DNA of 64,000 nt from Entrophospora sp. SA101 (Eukaryota; Glomeromycota; Glomeromycetes; Entrophosporales; Entrophosporaceae), in NCBI GenBank assembly GCA_958430865.1, contig CAUDNR010001613.1:16349-80348 (forward strand). The letters are read 5' to 3'. The notes under the pieces were generated by a model. The model was not told the DNA's origin. It ran no database searches and saw only the letters and a program-made list of their open reading frames with translations. The translations under genes were made by a program, and so were the position numbers. Positions 15,787 through 29,913 of this stretch are shown here, one piece after another (the first letter of the stretch is position 1; each line of letters starts with the position of its first letter).

Positions 15787-16461
15787 TCAGGTCAACGGGT
15801 CACAGATTAAGAAAATTACAAATGTAAATATATTAATTGATTTAAATATATACAATATGTTCACTATTACTGCCATTTTAAGAAATCTGTCCAACATCAT
15901 TGCTTGTTTATTTACATTAACATCAATTTTATTTTTATGATTCTTAAGATGATGACTTAAATTTGAAGTAGAGCCACTATTCATATTATATTTCCCATGT
16001 CTTTATTTAATATAATTAACACAATTAGTAATTTTTTTAAAAAAAAAATAAGTAATGCAATTTATTTTAATTACTTACAAGCAATATTTACATTTAGCCC
16101 ATTTTATGCCTTTTTCATCCATTTGTTTATCAAAATGTGTCCATATTGAACTTTTATTCTTAGAAATACCAATGGTCTTGATAGAATTAATCCTGCCACC
16201 ATCACCATCACCACCACCACCACCATTATCATGCTCATTATCATTATCATTATCAATATCATCATCATTATCATAATTACAACCACCATAATTGTCATTA
16301 CCACAATCATCATAATTGTTATAATTGTTAATATTTCCTTCAGGTTCAATGTAAACACTCTCTTCAGATTCTAAAAAGGTGCTTTCTCTTTCTAAAATAA
16401 TTACTTTATCATTGTCATTGTAATTATTGTAATTGTCAATCTCAATTCTTCTTTTTGACAT
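15787..16461 (-). CDS. BED-type zinc-finger protein, 198 aa
   Basis: Two exons (16461-16079 and 16000-15787) with a 78-bp GTAAGT...AG intron give 199 codons including the stop. The N-terminal 90 residues are acidic and Asn/Asp/Gly-rich, from simple repeats. The finger spans the intron: SSIWTHFDKQ, then CKYCLHGKYN, then GSTSNLSHHLKNH, giving the C-x2-C...H-x4-H pattern of BED fingers, the DNA-binding domain of hAT transposases. No hAT catalytic domain follows. After NKQAMMLDRFLK the reading continues into a hydrophobic tail that is probably intron or decay. It may be a truncated transposase or an exapted DNA-binding protein. The paralogous or allelic copy at 47669 is frameshifted. Confidence 0.6.
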
Positions 16462-17022
16462 TATTAATTAATTTAATTAATTTATGCTTATGCTGTGGTT
16501 TTTTTTTTTAATTGAAAATAATATATTAATGAATGAGATAATAATAATAATATCGAATTTTAAATGCAACTTTCCCAATGGATTCAAATGAAATTTGACT
16601 GTTTAACATTTCACAATGTTTTTGCTCAGGTATTTGTGGAAAATTAAAATGAAATCTTCATTATTATTGCATCGAACTAGAGTTTCTATTCATAATACAA
16701 ATTTTTATTTGTTTTATTCAAATTACCTGTTTTATTCGTTCAAATTATCTATTTTATTCAATACTCAAATTCAAAATCCTAAGTTGAGCAGGCTCGAGAT
16801 AGAACTTGAATTTCAAGTTCGAGCTGAGTTCAAGAAAACAAATTAGGTAAATAGTGAAATTAATTAAAAAAAATTTATTAAGCTCAAGTTATCATTTTTC
16901 ACCAGAACTCAAGCTATCTCAGCTCATTTGGAGAATAATGTGAAGTCTATATATAGGATAGTTAAATAAATTTAATACAAAATTTTTATCAAAAAAATTT
17001 TATTTATTACAAATTCAACAAA
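16462..17022. other. AT-rich intergenic with small palindrome
   Basis: No gene is seen. A near-perfect 19-base palindrome at 16802-16820 (GAACTTGAATTTCAAGTTC) sits among repeated AGCTCAAG/CTCGAG-like words at 16780-16920, suggestive of a small decayed element. Confidence 0.4.
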
Positions 17023-17323
17023 ATGACAACTTGCTTCCCATCATTGGAAAATTTAAACTTATTATTTAACAACCTTATCAATTCTAACAACAATGCTCTT
17101 CCATTAAAACATGTTGGTAAACTTATAAATGAATCTGATTTTTATGATGTAGAAATTAGAGTTGGAGCAGATGAGGATGTCAAGCTCATTCTAGCATCCT
17201 AAAGCAAGATCTTCATATTTTAAAGCTTGCTTTATCAAATAACTGGGTAAAAAAATCTGATGACAATATTATTTTATTTGAAAAAGGAGATATTTCTCCA
17301 AATGTATTTGAGGTTCTTTTAAT
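17023..17323 (+). pseudogene. BTB/POZ domain relic
   Basis: The frame starts MTTCFPSLENLN and reads HVGKLINESDFYDVEIRVG, the front of a BTB domain. A one-base shift near 17180 is needed to continue as AHSSILK, LALSNNWVKKSDDN and GDISPNVFEVLL, the remainder of the domain core. It ends at a GTAAGA donor, and the start of a next exon (YIYNRNLY) can be seen after an AG at about 17402, but it decays at once. BTB proteins of this type often carry Kelch or TLDc domains in these fungi. None is present here. Confidence 0.65.
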
Positions 17324-18391
17324 GTAAGATTATTTTAAACTTTATAATTTAATTAATTAATTGTAATAATTGTAATAATTTTAATTACTTTTATTTTATA
17401 GGTATATTTACAACAGAAATCTTTATATGAATATCCTTAGTTGTGTGGGTCCCTCCTACAATTGAAAACTTAACGTGTAGTACAAATAGACAAGATAGTA
17501 AGTGGCCAGCATGCAGAGTAGCCATTAAAATCTTGTTCAGCAGCCCATAAGTCAACCAGCAATGCAAAAAAATACAATAGAAAAACTGAATAAAACTTTG
17601 CCTTATGAGTATCATACAGCAGACTGGAAAACTTTTTTATTTCATCTGAGCCATCCTTTATTAGATTTGCAAGATCTTTTCAGACTGTGAGACTCCTTTC
17701 AAAAAGAGGAAGTAAAGTTTGTTTGTTTCAACTGATGTTCATAAAAGCCTTGAAAACTATAATCTTTCAGAGGTGTCTCATCGAAATATGTATCCCACAG
17801 TATGGACATTATGGACATGGATAAAATGAATTAAACTTCAATAATATTAATTTTATTATTACATATTAATATGTAAACTCAGTCATGTTGGGGTGGGCCC
17901 CTGTGTCTGACCTATTGAATTTCATGTGTTTTTTTAAATTTAAAATTTTTTAAAATCCTCTATTTTCAAACATTAGAAGGTTGTGAAATTAACCTTTTTA
18001 TATGCATGAAATCCCAGATCAAGTTCTTACCTGAATAGATGAACTCAAAAAAGCAGAAGAAAATCCAGTAGGCAATAAATTTTTTTGCAAAAAATAACAA
18101 TAGGTAGGTAAGATTTTGGGGTGTGCGACATTCTAAGAAAATCAAAACTAATTAATGTCATATATTGATTGGTTATATGTGATTTTTTTTTGTGATCTGC
18201 ATATCATATACAGAATTTCCGAAATTTACATAAAGAACATAGTAAACATATTGTTTTCAAAACACTACTCCTCCTCCGTTTTCAAAGATATAGACACCAA
18301 ATTAGTGTAAAAGTTAGTATATGTAATATAGATTAGAGCTATGGAAAGATTTAATGGATTAAAAATACCAGTGGCGTAAAAAAACTCATTC
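17324..18391. other. No gene recognised
   Basis: This is a decaying BTB exon remnant up to about 17450, then AT-rich DNA with scattered short frames. It ends at the first gap. Confidence 0.4.
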
Positions 18392-18401
18392 NNNNNNNNN
18401 N
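18392..18401. other. 10-N scaffold gap
   Basis: Ten N bases. The DNA to the right restarts the sequence at base 1 of the window after 12 extra bases, so the gap joins two overlapping or redundant contigs. Confidence 0.99.
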
Positions 18402-18823
18402 AGATTTTTGTGGCCTGACAAATATTTCCAAATCTATCAGGGTTTAAAGATTTGCAATTTTTTTGATGTCTTTAGATACGGCGCACCATATGGTAATTTT
18501 TTTATTAATTAAAAAAAATTTATTTAATCACCAAAAATCTATCATAACGAGAATAATAAAAAAGAAAATGTTTCAACTTCCAATACTAAAACAGCTTCTG
18601 AAAATATAAATACCCAGTCTCCTGATCATGGTTATGGACTCAGTAGGATCCCCTAAACCAAATTGGTAGCAAATTCACTGATCATCTCATATCTAGCTAT
18701 GGACTAATCTTAAATATTATCTTAATCATAAAACCACAGAAAGTCTAGAGGAACTTTTTGAAGTGAATATCGAATCAACTCCAGAAAAAATAGTCGACCG
18801 CAATTGTTACCCATTGGCCTTGT

Positions 18824-19054
18824 TGTGGTGTACCTGGAATTGGTAAGACTAGATTTTAGGCAGGGATCCATGATTCGCCTGATTTTATAAATTAATATGA
18901 TTGGTCGGCAAATGCATTTGATTTCTAAATGACAGAAAGAGGTAAATGGGGTAATTTGACATCACTGGCCATAAGATCCACAAGATTTGGACAATTATTA
19001 ATAACTGGGCGAAGTTCACTCAGCATTCTTTTTAAAGCCCACGAATGTATTACA
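18824..19054 (+). pseudogene. P-loop NTPase relic, copy B
   Basis: Same sequence and same stops as 411-641, including the GVPGIGKTR motif. Confidence 0.3.
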
Positions 19055-19249
19055 GTTTCGAGAATATAAGAAAACGATTCGAGGTTTTTAAAGGTGGTAT
19101 GGCTCTCATGGCTCTTTTACTACTCAGAGTGTTTCGTTCGTCATTTGAACAATTCTGCGACAATATCATTTAACTCCTCTAACCCTTTATGTATGCTCTC
19201 ACCAAAAGATTGGATTTAGTAGTAGTCACCAGGAAATTTTTCCGACACA

Positions 19250-19281
<32 letters not shown>

Positions 19282-20739
19282 GCGATTATTACGATGGGCC
19301 TTTTTTACAAACTTACACTTGTAAGTATAAGTGACTTACGGGGTGCAATAATCTCATAATATTGCGCTGGGAAAATTTCTTGTCTTAAATGAATATTCGC
19401 TGGTGTATCTATTCGGAATATATATATATATATATGTGTGTGTATAAGAGTTGAGTATAATTTCGGGTAATATTGTAGTGGAAAAATTTCCTGGTGCTAC
19501 TATGAGCATGTTTCTTTTACTATTATATTTGTTATATTTGGAAATAGCAATTATAAATATTAATATTAATATTTATGGCAATTCGGAAATTAGTTTCAAA
19601 TTTTACGCAATATTAATATCTCATAATATTGACATTGCATAGAATATGAAAAGCATGAAATTTCTCGATTGTTATAGAAAACACTAAATTTTCCCAAAAC
19701 TAGATTCAAGGTAAATATTTACTATTATTAATAATTTAACACACTTTTTTTTATTTTTGAATATATAATATTAATCCAATACTGTTATAATCCGACTTTT
19801 AAATTAAAAATAGTTTTTGAACACACCCATTTTTAAAAAAACCATATGATACAAAATTAAATATAAAAGCAAATTACTATAAGTGAGTATATATACATGT
19901 TGCTAAATCAGCATAAAAGAATAAGATGGATAAAGCAGATGAAATGTCACAAACAAACAAGGACACTCCCAAAAAAAAAAGTGCGTTGTTGAGTAAATAT
20001 GTTTACCTTGAGATGATGGTACTTACACCTGCATGTCATTTTCTGTTATCAATGAACCAAACTATTTAGAACTGCACTCTTCAAGGAGAGAGCCCAAGCA
20101 AGCAACTTCCGTCGAATCATTTCATTTTTATTTTACAGACAGTGAAAGGAAGATGAATGTTTAAACCAAAAATTTTATTACTAAAGTTATGGACACTGAA
20201 ATTCTTTGAATAGTGTACAATCAAATCTCAGAGAATGGTTTTAGGTCCATAACCTACTCTAGGACTTTGGTATAGGAAATAATATAACTTTATAGAATGA
20301 TCTTAAATATTATGCCAATAGGCGAAAACAATAAAATGCAATTTTTTGTTAAACATTTATCTATTCACTTTCTTTGCTCATGGATGAATTCGTTTGTAAC
20401 CAATTAGATGAAAGCCAAAAGGTCATATCGTTTGGATAAAAGCAAACGTTAATTTGTCATTTACCTCGCTTACAATATTTTTCAATTGAGTATAATTGCT
20501 CCTGTCGTTTCTCAGTGATTTAAAAATATCACTGGTATAGATAGTGAAAGCTCAATGAATAACGTCATGTAAAAATTTTATTGCATGATAAAATCTTCGC
20601 TCGCCATGGATGGACGTTTCCCATTTGATGATAAAAATTTGGAGATCACAATATGTTACACAAACTTTCGATTGTTAAAACGCGGGTTGGCAGTTGTATA
20701 TTTCTACGTAAAAACAAACTTTTCCTTTTAAAATTTAAC

Positions 20740-21745
20740 ATGGAAAAAAGTAATTACTATCATAAGAAACAAGAATTCATAGAATCACAGATTGAGATAC
20801 TTCAACAGAATTTATTTAGTTATTCAGAGGAATGGACCACAGAAAATGAAGAGTCTGATAATCGAATTCCAAAACAAGTTGTAGATCCAGTTATAAGGAA
20901 ATGTATATAATATAACTTGTAACATTAAATGGGATGGATTGAAATGAACAAATTTAAAGAAAATGATTTATTAAAAAAAAACAATTTTTATTACTATATA
21001 CTTCGAAAATGTTATTATTAGTGATGACAAGCATTAAAAGTCAACAAAAACAAATTTTTAATAATCAAACAATTCGACAAGTTCTTGATCAACTTCAATT
21101 TTTATATTACCAAAAGCAAAAAAACGCATTAGAAGGATATATTAGAGTGGAAGAGAGTGATTTTCAAGATCCAAGGTAATTAAATTTCATTTAATAATTA
21201 ATAATCATAATGTCGATAATAATCATAATAATGATTGAGATATTGTTGTTTTTAGATGGATTGAATCATTTCCAGAAGAATGGTCAACATTAGAAAGTAG
21301 TAAACCATATAAAGAAGAGCTGAAAGTGTGAGATATATATAATTATTATATAGTCATCCTTCAATTTTTGATATTATATAATATATTTATATATCCATTT
21401 ACATCATATCATATATGATAGATATGCAGAAATACGAGAAAAAGTTTACCAAGCACAAAAGGAATTTATGGAAGTTAAAGAAAAATATGAATATTACAAA
21501 CATTTAAATGAATTATTGTTGAGAATGAATACAAACAACATACAAAAGAATATGCTTGTCAAAAATTCACCAGTTTATAATGAAGTTGAGAAAATGAAAA
21601 GTTTAGGTGAAAAAATTATTATTATTTTTTTTATTGTAAAAATTTTTATTGAAATTATTGTTATTATATTTTTAAAGTGGTAAAGATGACCAATACTTTA
21701 GAAAAGAAATCAGAATTTTTAAATAAGAAAAAAAACCAAATTTGA
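20740..21745 (+). CDS. Fta4-like kinetochore (CCAN/Sim4) protein, 213 aa
   Basis: Five exons (20740-20902, 21022-21175, 21256-21327, 21422-21606, 21678-21745) total 642 nt, exactly 214 codons with stop, all with GT...AG introns in compatible phases. The protein begins MEKSNYYHKKQEFIESQIEI and continues with EEW, IPKQVVDPVIRKLMTSIKSQ, QTIRQVLDQLQFLYYQ, WIESFPEEW, a long charged coiled-coil (YAEIREKVYQAQKEFMEVK) and KNSPVYNEVEKMKSL. This order fits Fta4 of the fission-yeast Sim4 complex (related to yeast Nkp1), an inner-kinetochore subunit of similar length. I prefer the ATG at 20740 over the in-frame one at 20653, because the family starts near the helix SQIEIL. No single frame covers the gene, so it is easily missed. 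It is convergent with the RPF1 pseudogene. Copy A carries a deletion. Confidence 0.8.
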
Positions 21746-21941
21746 ATTCTAAATTCAATAATGATGATAATGGTAATGGTAAAAGTAATAAAATTGTATT
21801 TTAAAATTCACATGTCATTTTCTCATTTTTTGCCTAAAATCATTAGATGAGATGATGACAATTGAAGAATGATGACAACAAAGAAGAAGGAGAAATAAAA
21901 AGAAGGAAATTGTTTGAACAATTAAATTTATATTATATATA

Positions 21942-23254
21942 TTATAGAAAGAATTTTCTTCTACTAGTTTCCAGCTCAGGCTAAAAGGCTAAAATATCAA
22001 TTAATTAATTAATCAAAAGAAAAACATAATAATAATAACAATAGCAATAACAATAACAATAACAATAACAATAATAATGATATACCTTGAACATCCATTC
22101 ATATTCATTGTTCTTATTAAAAGTTCCTTTTTGTAACCATTTAAGCTTGAGAGTAAATTTTGTACCAATTTCTTGTAGTTCTACTTTATCTTTACTTTGA
22201 AAATTATATCTATTTATTTTTTATTATTTTTTTTTTTTGTTTTGTTTTATGGTTGTTCAGTTTTGTCTACCTGTGATGTCTAAAAATATAAAATCCCTTT
22301 GATTGTGAAATGTAGCAACCTGTCTTCCTTGAAACTGTGGCACATGAGGAAATAAGCTTGAAACCATCTACTGATAGTATGAACAAGCCTTGTATTAAAA
22401 TTATTCAATATTAATTCTGGTTTATGATTTGAAGATCTTCCATGTCCCTTGATTAGCACATTTTATTATAAGAAGATATATACAGGTGAGATAGTGCTCT
22501 TTTATCTTCATACTATAAAAAAATAACAACTAAATCTTACATAAATTTCATGACTTAATTTCACATTTGTTAGCCTGAAATAAGGAGTTGGCCCATTTGG
22601 TAAATGCATTAAAGCCATTGAATCTGATTTCATAAATTCACCCAATAAAAAATAATTAAATATAATTAATATATTAAATACACATTAATAATAACAACAA
22701 TAATAAATAGACCAATTACATGATGATTTCTTATTTTCATTGATAAATAACAAATCAGTGAGTTCTCTATTTTTTACAAAATTCTATAATTTGCCCAACT
22801 GTGAATTTTTTATTCCTTTGACGTATTGACTGTTCGGAAATACGTCAACTAGTTCAGATGCAAACCAATAAATAACTAGACTTTGATAGTAGTTATCAAC
22901 ATCTTTGTGATAATCCATCTTGAAAATATTTCGAAAATTCATCAGACACTTCCTCCTCAAAAACCTCATCATCGTCCACTCCAATAATTGTTTCATCTAC
23001 TTCTCGAGTATTATCAAGAGTTTTTGGTACATTTTTCTTCAATCTTGCCTTATAATAGTAATGATGATCATGAATATACTTATGAATATATGGTGGAATA
23101 AATAATAATATTTTTTTTCTCGGGATCTTTTTCCTCTTCCTCTCGTAATTTTAACCTCCTTTTCCATTTTTTCGATATTTTTTTCCTGTTTTTTTCTAGT
23201 GTAGTCACCTTTTTTTGTCCTATATTTTATTTTAGGAGTAGTTGTCCGGCCCAT
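21942..23254 (-). pseudogene. RPF1 pseudogene, copy B
   Basis: Same sequence and same frame lesions as 3440-4752, including the intact C-terminal SRRKFFL and stop. Confidence 0.75.
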
Positions 23255-23957
23255 TTTATTATTATTATTACTATTACCATTACTATTTTTATTTTTATTT
23301 ACTATTTTTATTTATTTTGAGAAAAAATTTCTATTTGTATGATTTATAATGTAAATTTTACAAAAAAATAATTAACGACACCGTGAAAATTCTAATAATA
23401 ATAATATTTAAGAATAGAAGATTAATATGGTTTTTTTTATTTTAAAACTACGGAATATTTTTTTGATTTAATAGTTTATTTAAATGAATTAGAAAGAACT
23501 AATCGAAGGATGTTCCTTAAAGAGACAAAACCATAGATTCCAGAGCTAAAGATACAAATAATTGAAGGAAAATTTATTTTTTAGACAATGTAAAAACCAT
23601 TTGGAATGATCATGTAAAAGTTTATTCATTATTATTATATTGTGCATGCATTTATTATTATGAGTAAACTAAATGAAACTTGACGTAAAATTGAAAAGGA
23701 ATTCGTATTCCTTCAACAATGATTAACAAATGCAGTAGTTATGATATGAATATTCATTTCGTCAAATTCGGTAATTATAATTAATATTTAGTAGGAATAA
23801 TTGATTAGAATTCCATCATAGATGATGTTCCCTAATTGTGAGACGTTACAAAGTTTCCAAGAAACCAACGAAAAAAAAAATATAAATTGGCAAAAACCAT
23901 CCATAACTTTCAGAAAAAAAACTTTAACATAACAAAAAACAATATTTTATTTAAAAA

Positions 23958-25959
<2,002 letters not shown>

Positions 25960-25967
25960 GTCTGGTC
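25960..25967. repeat. Left target-site duplication of hAT element
   Basis: GTCTGGTC here and ATCTGGTC at 28735-28742 flank the element. They match at 7 of 8 bases, the length expected for hAT insertion. Confidence 0.8.
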
Positions 25968-25973
25968 CAAGGT

Positions 25974-26086
25974 TGGGTGACGAAAATATTTTGGAGTGTA
26001 AAAATATTTCGTCAAATGGGAGGTATTTCGTCACGCGTGACGAAAGTCAAAATGTATGACGAAAATGACGAAAATGACGAAAGTAC
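25974..26086. repeat. Left subterminal TGACGAAA repeats
   Basis: Several copies of TGACGAAA/TTTCGTCA, including a perfect 20-base palindrome at 26026-26045 (TTTCGTCACGCGTGACGAAA) and three tandem GACGAAAAT-type units at about 26056-26083. Subterminal arrays are typical transposase binding sites in hAT elements. The transposase C-terminus is encoded through them. Confidence 0.75.
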
Positions 26087-28461
26087 AAAATTTGAATTTA
26101 TTTATATTTAAATGAAACATATCTTTTAAACATTTTTTTTTACATCGTAAATTGTGTTGCTTAATTGGATATGTATGTGAAATTGTTGCTTCACATTCAT
26201 TGTCAATTTCACAATCTTCATCAGAAACTGTAGAATCATTTAATAACTGTTGAGTTTCTTCTGATGGTTGAAATGCTTCTTCATTTATTATTTCCATCAA
26301 TAATTCCTCATTCATTGATTCTTGAACTAATTCTAATGGATCGTAATCAGAATTATTATCATCATTGTAACTGTTGCTGTTTTCTAATTCCATATCCTTC
26401 TCACTTAATCCATCATCTTCTAAAAAACAATTATTTTCTAAATCCATAATATCATGAATTTCTAAATTTTCTTCCTCATAATTGTCATCCTCATCATTGT
26501 TATTATCATCAATATAATCATTATTATTATCACTTTCATCATCATCACTCTCATCATCATTCAAATTAACCTCTGCTTCAATTAACATACTCTTTAAATC
26601 CTTTTCTGATAAAATCTGGCCAGTATATTTTAGTTCTTTTTTAACATTGCTTAGGTAAAAAGAATGAATCTTAGCAATATTGTTTATGGAATTAATATTT
26701 AAATTTTGATGATTCTTTCCATAAAGTCGTCCTAAATATGAAAAAATACATTCACATCCACCACTATGTGGAACAACTGAGAATAATTTAATTGCTAGTT
26801 GTTGCAGATGATCATAGTTATCTTCACAAGTATACCACCATGAAAGTGGATTATCATGTTGGTTATTATATGCTATGTTATAAGGTCTTTGTTGTAATCT
26901 ATATTTCCGCAGTTGAGAAAGCAATTCTGTACAAGATTTTTTTGATTTTTGCATAGATTTCCAATAAGTTGCTGCAATTTCTGCAACATTTTGAAATTGA
27001 CCATATTTAATTCCAATCCCTTTGTAACCTGGATGCAAAAAATATGCTAATAAATATCCTGTGTGATTGAATTCTTTCCATTGTAAATTAAATTTACTAG
27101 TACAAAATTTTTTAAAATTAGAATTTGTATTGATTGAATTTCTTTTAATTGAAACAGCTAACTTAACAAGATGTAGATAACAATCAGCAAGATTTGTATT
27201 TTCTGATTGCAAAACTGTTACAGAATCTTTCATTGGTTTGAAAATGTAAGAAAGATTTCGAACATTACTAAAAAAATTGAATCTCCTCAAAATTTTCTTA
27301 ATTGGATTTGGAATTAGATCACCATTTTCTGTCAAAATTAAAATAAAACATGACTCTAAACATGCAAATGATGACAAAGTATCATAGGCAGATGTCCATC
27401 GAGTCTTGCAATATTTTTTTAACCCCCACCAGCAATATTATTATTATTAATATAATGATTAAGTATATTATTAGCTTGATGAGATTTTTTGAAAAACTTA
27501 ATTACTCTATTACATAACGAAAGATGATTTTTTGCAAAAGAATGTTGAAGGAAATCTTTAGAAATTAAATTCACACAGTGTGCAATACACCTAAGATTAA
27601 ATATATGAGGAAATTCTTTGGAAATTATTTCTCTAGCTAATTTAACATTAGATCCATTGTCAGTTACTATTGCCCCAAATTTTTGTGGACCTATTTTTAT
27701 CAAGATTTCTTTAATTTTTTCAGCAAGAAACTGACCTGTGTGGCTACTATGAGAAAGATTTTCCACAGAAAATAAATATTGTTGTCTGTTTGATGTATAT
27801 ATTAAAAAATTCCAAATTGAATTGCATCTAGGATCAGACCAACCATCCAATGCTAATGTTAAATTATCATTTGAATCAAAGATTGTGTTTAATTGTGAAT
27901 TAATTAATGAAGTTTCATCTATAAGTAATTTTTCTGATAAGTATTTACGAGAAGAAGGTTCATATGCAGGTCTTAATTGTTTTAAAAGTTCTATAAAAAA
28001 TGGATTTTCAACTACATTCCATGGTATACCACAACAGATGAAAGCCAATAATAATGATTTATTAATTGAATATTTTCTTTGATCAGTTAGAACAGCGCTT
28101 TCATAAAATTTTGACAAAGGGGTTTGAGCATTTTGTTTTTTGACTATTTTACTGCTTTGTTGATTAATTCCATCTAAATAAAAATGAGAAATAGAATAAT
28201 GACAACTAGGGCATTCATTTGCTAAATGAGCTTTGAGTTTAAAAGGTGTTCCACAATTCCAAGTTTTTGGACAATATTTACAAGATGCTGAGTAATGTCC
28301 TTTTGTTTTTTCCTCTCCTTTAACAAATGTGACCATACATCAGATATAGGACATCCTGCTAAATGTTGGTTATTGTTGAATGAATTTTCAGATATATTAT
28401 CTGAGTTTAAGTCAACATTATGTGGTGGTGATGACAATTGAGAAGGAATAGAATTTGACAT
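26031..28461 (-). pseudogene. hAT transposase with BED finger, two frameshifts
   Basis: The start MSNSIPSQ at 28461 leads to CPISDVWSHL. One base is then missing (TTT for TTTT near 28325), after which the frame reads VKGEEKTKGHYSASCKYCPK and LKAHLANEC, completing a BED finger. The RNase H-like core follows: LTLALDGWSDP with its catalytic-type Asp, FGAIVTDNGSNV, and LRCIAHCVNLI. A second one-base shift lies near 27412, before KYCKTRWTSAYD. The C-terminal dimerisation region reads PLSWWYTCEDNYDHLQQLAI and SVVPHSGGCECIFSYLGRL. About 150 acidic Asp/Glu/Asn-rich residues form an unusual tail. Both shifts lie in short homopolymers, so sequencing error is possible. Otherwise it needs a helper. Confidence 0.85.
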
Positions 28462-28564
28462 TGTGAATTTTTATTTTGTTAAAAAACAAAAAATCAGTAA
28501 ATTTTCTTTATTTATAATGACAATAAAATCATGTAAAAAAAAAAAAATTGGGTTTATTTTATTA

Positions 28565-28660
28565 TTTGCTTAGTCAATTTTGTCAATTTCGTCACAATTT
28601 CATCACATTTTCGTCATCTTCGTCATTTTCATCATAGCGTCATTTTCGTCAAATTCTTTA
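28565..28660. repeat. Right subterminal TTTCGTCA repeats
   Basis: An array of TTTCGTCA, TTCGTCAT and ATCATC variants mirrors the left subterminal region. Probable transposase binding sites. Confidence 0.7.
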
Positions 28661-28734
28661 AAGTGTAAAAATCCTATTTTGTCACATTTATTTTCATCAT
28701 GTGATGAAAAGGGACATTTCGTCACCCAACCTTG

Positions 28735-28742
28735 ATCTGGTC
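28735..28742. repeat. Right target-site duplication of hAT element
   Basis: ATCTGGTC, partner of 25960-25967. Confidence 0.8.
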
Positions 28743-29913
28743 ATAGGAATTACATGCTTGTAGTAGATAAGAAATGCTTAGAGATCTAAAACAAAGAATA
28801 GAAATAGATGAGTTGGATGCAAATGAGTTGCCAAAGATAAAAATTGGATAGCACGTTTTAGTAGAGAACATAAAAAAGAATCAGCTAGAAAGAATCGGAA
28901 AAACCATTATTTTGTATTATTAAAATCAAAACCAGAGATTCCACGTAAATAAAATTTTTAGAATAGGTTATTTATAATTGCTAATGACAGTCAAAAGACG
29001 TTGTATCAATGATTTTATGTAACAGTGCTATTAAAATCAGAAATGTATTTTTACCTTCAAAATTAAAATAGTCTAACAAAATCATTATGATTATTAATTA
29101 CTACTATTATTAATTTATTAATTAATTGATAATGTTATCCATCATTGGCTTTATATAGGATGTCTTCATAAATTAATTTTGATCAATATTAAATTTAATT
29201 AAATGTCTCAAGATTATATATACTAAATTGGATTAAATTACGAAATTAATCTGTTTAGCAAACAGAATGTCAGGTTTTGTCCAGGTAATCCTTTTTTCTA
29301 ATTCGTTGATTCAGCTACATCAGAAAATCCCATTGTTAAAAAGATATATATATATTGTAAGAGGAAAATATTAATTTTTTACAAAAAGTCAGACATCTAG
29401 ATTAATTTACAAAGATGCCCATAGTCAAGATTGCAGAATTTTCCTGTTTGACATGTTCATAGATCAATCTTGCTAACATGATCAAATCCATAAAGCATGC
29501 TTTAGTTTACAATCATGATGATGTCCGTAAGCTTCCATAATTTGCATGTTAAATCATGTTACATTGGTGATTATCCTTGGTAATACAAATATCCACTTTG
29601 TCTGGTTTTATTGCAGTATGCCCCAAATAATGTATGGTGAATTGTAAAATTTTCCAAATATCTATTATGTGAAACTTTGTATATATAGATTTTGGATCTA
29701 ACATTAATATATAAATAAAATATTTTTCTCATAAAAATAAATAAATCACTACTTTAAATAAAATAAACAGAATTTTAAATCTAAAAACCATACAACAATA
29801 AAATTATTGAATGTGCATATTTGACATCCAAATTTCAAGATAATAAAAATTCCAAAGATATGACAATTGTGAGAAGTTATTACCTTTATATAATATCACT
29901 ATTAAATATAAAT
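28743..29913. other. No gene recognised
   Basis: AT-rich. A 25-codon frame at 28769 (MLRDLKQRIEIDELDANELP) has a coding look but stops at once. Nothing else is supported. Confidence 0.4.

Larger units (their letters stand above)
25968..28734 (-). mobile_element. Full-length hAT DNA transposon, 2767 bp
   Basis: Both ends begin CAAGGTTGGGTGACGAAA in inverted orientation, flanked by an 8-bp target duplication with one mismatch. Inside is one transposase gene on the minus strand (26031-28461). Both subterminal regions carry many copies of GACGAAAAT or its complement. The element looks fairly young, because the ends and target duplication are nearly intact, but the transposase has two frameshifts as sequenced. 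Confidence 0.9.

Noticed and set aside
16075..16276. Pro/Ser-rich plus-strand and Met/Ile-rich minus-strand frames in the BED gene
   Set aside because: They are alternative frames of the GAT/GGT simple repeats. The zinc-finger frame explains the region.
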